Virus record (IMG/VR): IMGVR_UViG_3300038436_000044
Location: 1-30,235 of that record
Length of the DNA stretch: 30,235 bases
Source of the DNA: a virus
Reading direction: 5' to 3' (one strand)
Within the stretch, counting starts at the first letter, position 1. Each line of letters opens with the position of its first letter. Position numbers and translations under genes: made by a program. Below, piece after piece: positions 26,873 through 30,235 of the stretch. Below the pieces are notes generated by a model. That model did not search any database. It saw only the letters and a list, made by a program, of their open reading frames with translations, and was not told the origin of the DNA.

Positions 26873-27020
26873 GCCCTGGGTGGAGCCGGAAACGTGCAAG
26901 GAGTGTTCTCTCCGTTTCCTGTTCGAGAAGTGTCCGGACGATTGCCCGGTGATTAAGGAGTATCTCGCGGCCGAGGGTTTCTTGTTCAAGCCGGCCGCAA
27001 ACGGTGACAAGGGCAAGTAA
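26835..27020 (+). CDS. Small zinc-type protein, 61 aa
   Basis: A 61-residue protein, MVRSVWKARRKHRPWVEPET then CKECSLRFLFEKCPDDCPVI. C-K-E-C and C-P-D-D-C form two pairs and could bind one zinc. GGAGGAGGCGGCA precedes the ATG. The basic N-terminus (KARRKHR) could touch nucleic acid. It overlaps the end of the previous gene and precedes a 19-base gap. No family is recognised. Confidence 0.55.
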   Translation: MVRSVWKARRKHRPWVEPETCKECSLRFLFEKCPDDCPVIKEYLAAEGFLFKPAANGDKGK

Positions 27021-27039
27021 ACCAATTAAGGAGGAAACT

Positions 27040-27303
27040 ATGAAGGCGACTTACGAGCTCGGGACCGCTGCCTTAGTGGTACCCAAAATTAGAACCGTGG
27101 GAATTGTGCAGTTCACCAAGGACTTGCTGGTACTTTCGCAATTCCGGGACCAGCTTCCAGTGGGCCAGGACAGGATTTTTGTTTTCGAGATCCAACTCGC
27201 AGGCTCGGAAAAACCGATGCGTTATTATGATGCGGACGCGGAGGTCCTCAAGGCCGAGCGAGAGAAGCTCCTCAAGTCCATCGAGGCGTATTATATCCTA
27301 TGA
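27040..27303 (+). CDS. Hypothetical early protein, 87 aa
   Basis: An 87-residue protein starting MKATYELGTAALVVPKIRTV with a strong AAGGAGGAAACT ribosome-binding site. Beta strands (IVQFTKDLLVLSQFR, RIFVFEIQLAG) are followed by a C-terminal helix. It overlaps the AEP primase ATG by 4 nt, so it may be translationally coupled to the replication genes. No family is recognised. Confidence 0.6.
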   Translation: MKATYELGTAALVVPKIRTVGIVQFTKDLLVLSQFRDQLPVGQDRIFVFEIQLAGSEKPMRYYDADAEVLKAEREKLLKSIEAYYIL

Positions 27304-28031
27304 AAAATCAACAACAGAACACCAGGGCCGACGTGTATCGCATGTTCTTCAACCCCGGCGAAGTGACGGAGATCCGGGCCATCGGATGCAAGGGCAAGAA
27401 CAAGGCGTGGACCGGGTGGGCGAGAGACATCGTGTTCGGCTATTTCAACGAGCCCGAGGCATTCGGCCAGGCGGCGGCCGGCCTGGAGGGCGCGGAGCCC
27501 AAGGGCATTTACTTTGTGCTCAATCCGGTGAATCCGGATCTCCTGGCGAGAGCCGCGAACCGCCTCAAGGCGGCCGACGAGAAAACGCCCACTACGTCCG
27601 ACAAGGACGTGCTTTGTTTGCGCTGGCTTTATATCGATATCGATCCGAAGCGGCCGGCCGGGATCTCCTCCACGAAAGAGGAGCTGGCCAGGGCCATCGA
27701 GCTCCGGAACAAGATCAGCAAATGGATGAAGGAGCGGGGCTTCAGCCAGGCCGTGCCGGCGCACTCGGGCAACGGCGCCCATCTCCTGGTCAGACTTCCG
27801 GATCTCCCTAACATCGATCTCAATGTCGATCACATCAAGAAGGCCCTGGAGGCGATCAATGCCTTGTGGAGCAACCCGCACGTTGAGATCGACCTCAAGG
27901 TCTATAACCCGGCCCGGATCTGCAAGCTCTATGGCACCTGGGCACGCAAGGGCGACCACACCGAGGACCGGCCGCACCGGCCAAGCTACATCGAACCAAA
28001 GATCATAGACATATTGAAAGGCAGCTCATGA
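27300..28031 (+). CDS. AEP (primase-polymerase) family DNA primase
   Basis: A 243-residue archaeo-eukaryotic-type primase core. Motif I is LYIDIDPKRP (D113, D115: the metal-binding D-x-D). Motif II is SGNGAH (S156, H161). Motif III is VEIDLKVYNPARICKLYGT, with D198 and the R/K-x-x-x-Y-G-T end (~206-213). It makes RNA or DNA primers, and may polymerise DNA, at the phage origin. The gene is unusually free-standing: in many phages this domain is fused to the D5 helicase, which here is a separate gene 0.7 kb downstream. Its ATG overlaps the previous stop. Its TGA overlaps the ATG of a 15-codon remnant reading frame. Confidence 0.85.
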   Translation: MKNQQQNTRADVYRMFFNPGEVTEIRAIGCKGKNKAWTGWARDIVFGYFNEPEAFGQAAAGLEGAEPKGIYFVLNPVNPDLLARAANRLKAADEKTPTTSDKDVLCLRWLYIDIDPKRPAGISSTKEELARAIELRNKISKWMKERGFSQAVPAHSGNGAHLLVRLPDLPNIDLNVDHIKKALEAINALWSNPHVEIDLKVYNPARICKLYGTWARKGDHTEDRPHRPSYIEPKIIDILKGSS

Positions 28032-28075
28032 TCACCTGGCCAAAACCAGGGGAAGGAGCCAAAGATGCAGTTTAG
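28028..28075 (+). other. 15-codon remnant resembling the start of the gene at 28583
   Basis: MITWPKPGEGAKDAV then TAG, overlapping the primase stop. Its first 15 bases, ATGATCACCTGGCCA, match 14 of 15 with ATGATCCCCTGGCCA at 28583-28597. The two lie 555 bases apart and bracket the AT-rich zinc-finger gene. This is consistent with a duplicated 5' end left when that gene was inserted. Confidence 0.5.
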
Positions 28076-28586
28076 AGACAAAGCAGAGATTGAGAGCTAC
28101 TACAAGGGCGACAAAATCCAATGCCTAATATGCGGCAAGTACTTCAAGGCCCTGGGCGCACATATTAACAAATCGCACGGTCTCAACGTAGATCTATACA
28201 AGGAAAAATTTGGTCTTCCATGGTCAAAAGGTCTTTGCGGGTGTGTAACTGCCGATAGAATGCGTGACAATGCAGAAACAGCGAGGGCCGAAGGAAGATT
28301 GTTAACGGGTATGATGTCGGAAGAGCACGAAAAAAAAATCCACAAAAAAGGACACAGAAGAATAACCCCCGCCCATTCGGACGATAGAAGGAAATGGCTT
28401 GTAAGCGTCATAAAAAAAAGGAGTAAGTATCCTACCCTTGATTTCCGGCAGTGTTGGCGACTTTTTGAAAGCGGTTTAACTCAAAAAGAAATAGGAGAAA
28501 GCTTCGGAGTCAGTCAAATGACCATATCAAGATTCATGAGAGGTTTGAACAAATATCAAAACAACAACATCCTGAAGACAACATGA
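28065..28586 (+). CDS. MucR/Ros-like zinc-finger and HTH protein
   Basis: A 173-residue protein. Residues 18-50, IQCLICGKYFKALGAHINKSH, followed by GLNVDLYKEKFGLPWSKGL, give the MucR/Ros zinc finger (C20, C23, H33, H38) plus the conserved Y-K-E-K-F-G-L-P. Residues ~137-158, GLTQKEIGESFGVSQMTISRFMRGL in part, are a helix-turn-helix. So it probably binds DNA in two places and regulates, or guides, phage genes. The gene is distinctly AT-richer than its neighbours, with codons such as AAA, ATA and TTT, and its ends show a 15-base repeat, suggesting recent insertion. GAAGGAGCCAAAG precedes the ATG. It overlaps the next ATG. Confidence 0.75.
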   Translation: MQFRDKAEIESYYKGDKIQCLICGKYFKALGAHINKSHGLNVDLYKEKFGLPWSKGLCGCVTADRMRDNAETARAEGRLLTGMMSEEHEKKIHKKGHRRITPAHSDDRRKWLVSVIKKRSKYPTLDFRQCWRLFESGLTQKEIGESFGVSQMTISRFMRGLNKYQNNNILKTT

Positions 28587-28744
28587 TCCCCTGGCCAGGC
28601 CCTGCAGAAGAAAGCACGCCGGCGCCGGCGCTGGATCCGGCCGCCATGCAGTGGAAGCGCATGGTGGAGATCCTGGAGTGGCCCGGATCCGAGGATGAAC
28701 TGCTCGCGGCATTAGAAGGACTCTATGAATCTCACTCTCGCTGA
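28583..28744 (+). CDS. Small acidic protein, 53 aa
   Basis: A 53-residue protein, MIPWPGPAEESTPAPALDPA and on through WKRMVEILEWPGSEDELLAA, ending LYESHSR. It overlaps the previous stop by 4 nt and the helicase start at 28725 by 20 nt. Pro-rich at the start, helical at the end. No family is recognised; its start matches the remnant at 28028. It is a plausible small early protein. Confidence 0.5.
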   Translation: MIPWPGPAEESTPAPALDPAAMQWKRMVEILEWPGSEDELLAALEGLYESHSR

Positions 28745-30235
28745 TATACCTGTATCGACAATCGAAGCGCTTGAGGCCCTGGCAGCCGAGGCCCCGGCGC
28801 CCCTTCCACCCGCACAGCCACCGGCCACCAGGCAGCAGCGTGGCCGAGGCGGGCCGCGAAAGCAGGACCTGGGCTCGCTGCTCGTGGAAAAATACCTGGA
28901 GCACTACGGCGTCGAATACACCGCAAAGAGCGGCGACGGGAAAACCATCTACCGATTGCGCCGCTGTATGTTTGATCCCTCACACACGAAGAACGAGGCG
29001 GCGATCGTCCAGGACGTTTCGGGGAAGATCACCTATCAGTGCTTTCACAATTCATGCAAGGGCAGGACCTGGGCCGATGCCCGGATCCGGATCTCGGGCG
29101 ACGACAAGCTCGCGCAGTTCTGCGAGGGCTATACCGAGAATTGGGAGCGTCCCGGGCGAACCAGGTGCGAAGCGGCAAGCGGCGTCCTGGGCAATATCAG
29201 AATAGAGCCGGTGACGTCCCTGGCCCGGAGCACGTCCCTCTCACTCCCTCCGCCTGGTCAGATCAACCCGGAGGAGTTCTTCCAGCTCGCCAACAGGACG
29301 CGCAAATTTGTTTCCTACAGGATGGGCGTCTACTACATCCTGCATTACAAAGACCTGGTGCACACGGCAGGTAATTTCTGGCGCTATTGTGAGGGCGTTT
29401 GGCGCCAGATCTCGGAGTACGAGCTCAACAGCGTGTGCGTGCACGCCCTTGGCGAGTTCATACAGCCGGCCTATGTGGATGGGACTGTCAAGATCCTACG
29501 CGGGCTGGCTAATTTCGAGGAGCCGCAGTGGCCGAAGTTTCCGCAGTACATCAACTGCCTCGACGGGATGGTGGACATCTACACCGGCGAGCTCGTGGAG
29601 CATGACGCCAAGTATGGATCGCGAACCCAGATCCCTTGCCACTTTAATCCGGACGCACCGGTGGACCGGTGGATGAAGTTCCTGGAGGAAGTTTTCCCGG
29701 GCGATGAGGGCGAGCAAAAGATCGATACGCTCCAGAAGTATTTCGGCTATTGCCTGCTGACAGATTGCCGCTTTGAGCGTGCCATGTTCATGCACGGCGA
29801 GGGCGCCAACGGCAAGGGCACCGTGCTTAATGTGCTGAGGCAGATGGTAGGCCCGGAAAACACGAGCTCCCTCACCATGCGGGACCTGGGGGATCCCAAG
29901 TTTTCGGTCTATTTCCTTCAGGGCAAGCTCGTGAACATGGCCACGGAGACCTCGGCCCGGGATCCGCTGGCCACGGAGATGTTCAAAACCATCGTGAGCG
30001 GCGAGCCGATCACGTGTGAAATGAAGTTCGGCCACAAGTTTCAGTTCAGCCCGTACGTGAAGTTCATCATTTCGATGAACGAGACGCCGATCATTCCGGA
30101 TAAGACCTATGGCTTCGAGCGCCGGCTCCTGGTGCTCGCGTTCAATGAGCGGTTTGAAGGCACCAGGCGCGACGTGAACCTCAAGGAAAAGCTCTATGCC
30201 GAGCTGGACGGTATCTTCTTTTGGTCGCTTGAGGG
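28725..30235 (+). CDS. D5-like primase-helicase (SF3), 3' partial
   Basis: At least 503 residues, cut by the window end. Residues ~1-45 are low-complexity and Pro/Ala/Arg-rich. Residues 76-120 form a zinc-binding domain, RRCMFDPSH ... YQCFHNSC (C81, H87, C106, C111). A D5_N-like region follows with FWRYCEGVWRQISEYEL, YINCLDGMVDIYTGEL and LQKYFGYCLL. The SF3 helicase has Walker A MHGEGANGKGT (residues ~358-366), a Walker B acidic residue in LVNMATET (E408) and motif C in FIISMNETPII (N452). It unwinds DNA at the phage replication fork, probably with the AEP primase upstream. The start overlaps the 53-aa gene; no strong ribosome-binding site is seen. Confidence 0.88.
   Translation, partial: MNLTLADIPVSTIEALEALAAEAPAPLPPAQPPATRQQRGRGGPRKQDLGSLLVEKYLEHYGVEYTAKSGDGKTIYRLRRCMFDPSHTKNEAAIVQDVSGKITYQCFHNSCKGRTWADARIRISGDDKLAQFCEGYTENWERPGRTRCEAASGVLGNIRIEPVTSLARSTSLSLPPPGQINPEEFFQLANRTRKFVSYRMGVYYILHYKDLVHTAGNFWRYCEGVWRQISEYELNSVCVHALGEFIQPAYVDGTVKILRGLANFEEPQWPKFPQYINCLDGMVDIYTGELVEHDAKYGSRTQIPCHFNPDAPVDRWMKFLEEVFPGDEGEQKIDTLQKYFGYCLLTDCRFERAMFMHGEGANGKGTVLNVLRQMVGPENTSSLTMRDLGDPKFSVYFLQGKLVNMATETSARDPLATEMFKTIVSGEPITCEMKFGHKFQFSPYVKFIISMNETPIIPDKTYGFERRLLVLAFNERFEGTRRDVNLKEKLYAELDGIFFWSLE

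Noticed and set aside
27104-27811. Plus-strand open frame of 235 codons overlapping the primase
   Set aside because: Arg/Gly/Ser-rich shadow frame; the primase frame has all three AEP motifs.
1-30235. Whole-genome recoding of TAG (for example TAG as Gln)
   Set aside because: TAG ends at least four well-supported genes at sensible points (9224, 22192, 25459, 26870); only the scaffold has an internal TAG.
1-30235. tRNA genes, integrase or attachment site
   Set aside because: None could be recognised; temperate life is inferred only from the repressor/Cro region.

Overview
This window is a contiguous piece of a tailed-phage genome, either a prophage or a metagenomic phage, with GC-rich coding DNA, dense gene packing and many ATGA/TGATG overlaps. 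The late genes follow T7-like podovirus order: portal, scaffold, major capsid, tail tube A (gp11-like), tail tube B (gp12-like), gp13-like, three internal virion proteins and a T7-type fibre. A Bbp19-like small protein next to the portal and a divergent repressor/Cro switch are more like temperate podoviruses of the BPP-1/Epsilon15 kind. No integrase, terminase or RNA polymerase lies in the window. The host is uncertain. Host-style dispersed repeats (a REPIN-like pair, heptamer tandem repeats, a CACGAAG-type element) suggest long residence in a bacterium such as a Desulfobacterota relative; this is inference.

Layout. 1-2724 (+) holds the portal (5' end cut by the window), a Bbp19-like protein, a 61-aa protein and the scaffold, whose natural start is separated from the body by an in-frame TAG. 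2764-7654 (+) is an unusual insert between scaffold and capsid: five overlapping or closely spaced genes, each beginning with a Sec signal peptide and carrying virion- or lectin-type beta domains, ending in an 872-aa beta-helix protein with cysteine-rich repeats. 7823-22194 (+) holds capsid, capsid-associated protein, a Rossmann-type/methyltransferase pair, tail tubes, internal proteins, a lysis module (small membrane protein, M23 peptidase, 3-TM holin) and the fibre.

22078-23688 (-) is a leftward operon running from an XRE repressor through two small cysteine-rich proteins and two paralogous small proteins; the last one runs antisense into the fibre gene. 23689-23851 is a compact divergent control region. 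23852-24061 (+) encodes a Cro-like protein. 24095-24715 (-) is a two-gene leftward unit: a signal-peptide protein and a 57-aa protein. 24790-30235 (+) is the early/replication operon: RyR-like protein, small phage proteins, HNH endonuclease, small zinc-type proteins, an AEP primase, an AT-rich MucR-like zinc-finger/HTH gene that looks inserted, and a D5-type SF3 helicase cut by the window end.

Most unusual points: the exported-protein cassette, three of whose signal peptides are written in heptamer tandem repeats; an in-frame REPIN-like element inside a structural-region gene; the amber codon in the scaffold; and the stop-lost antisense tail at the fibre/immunity junction.
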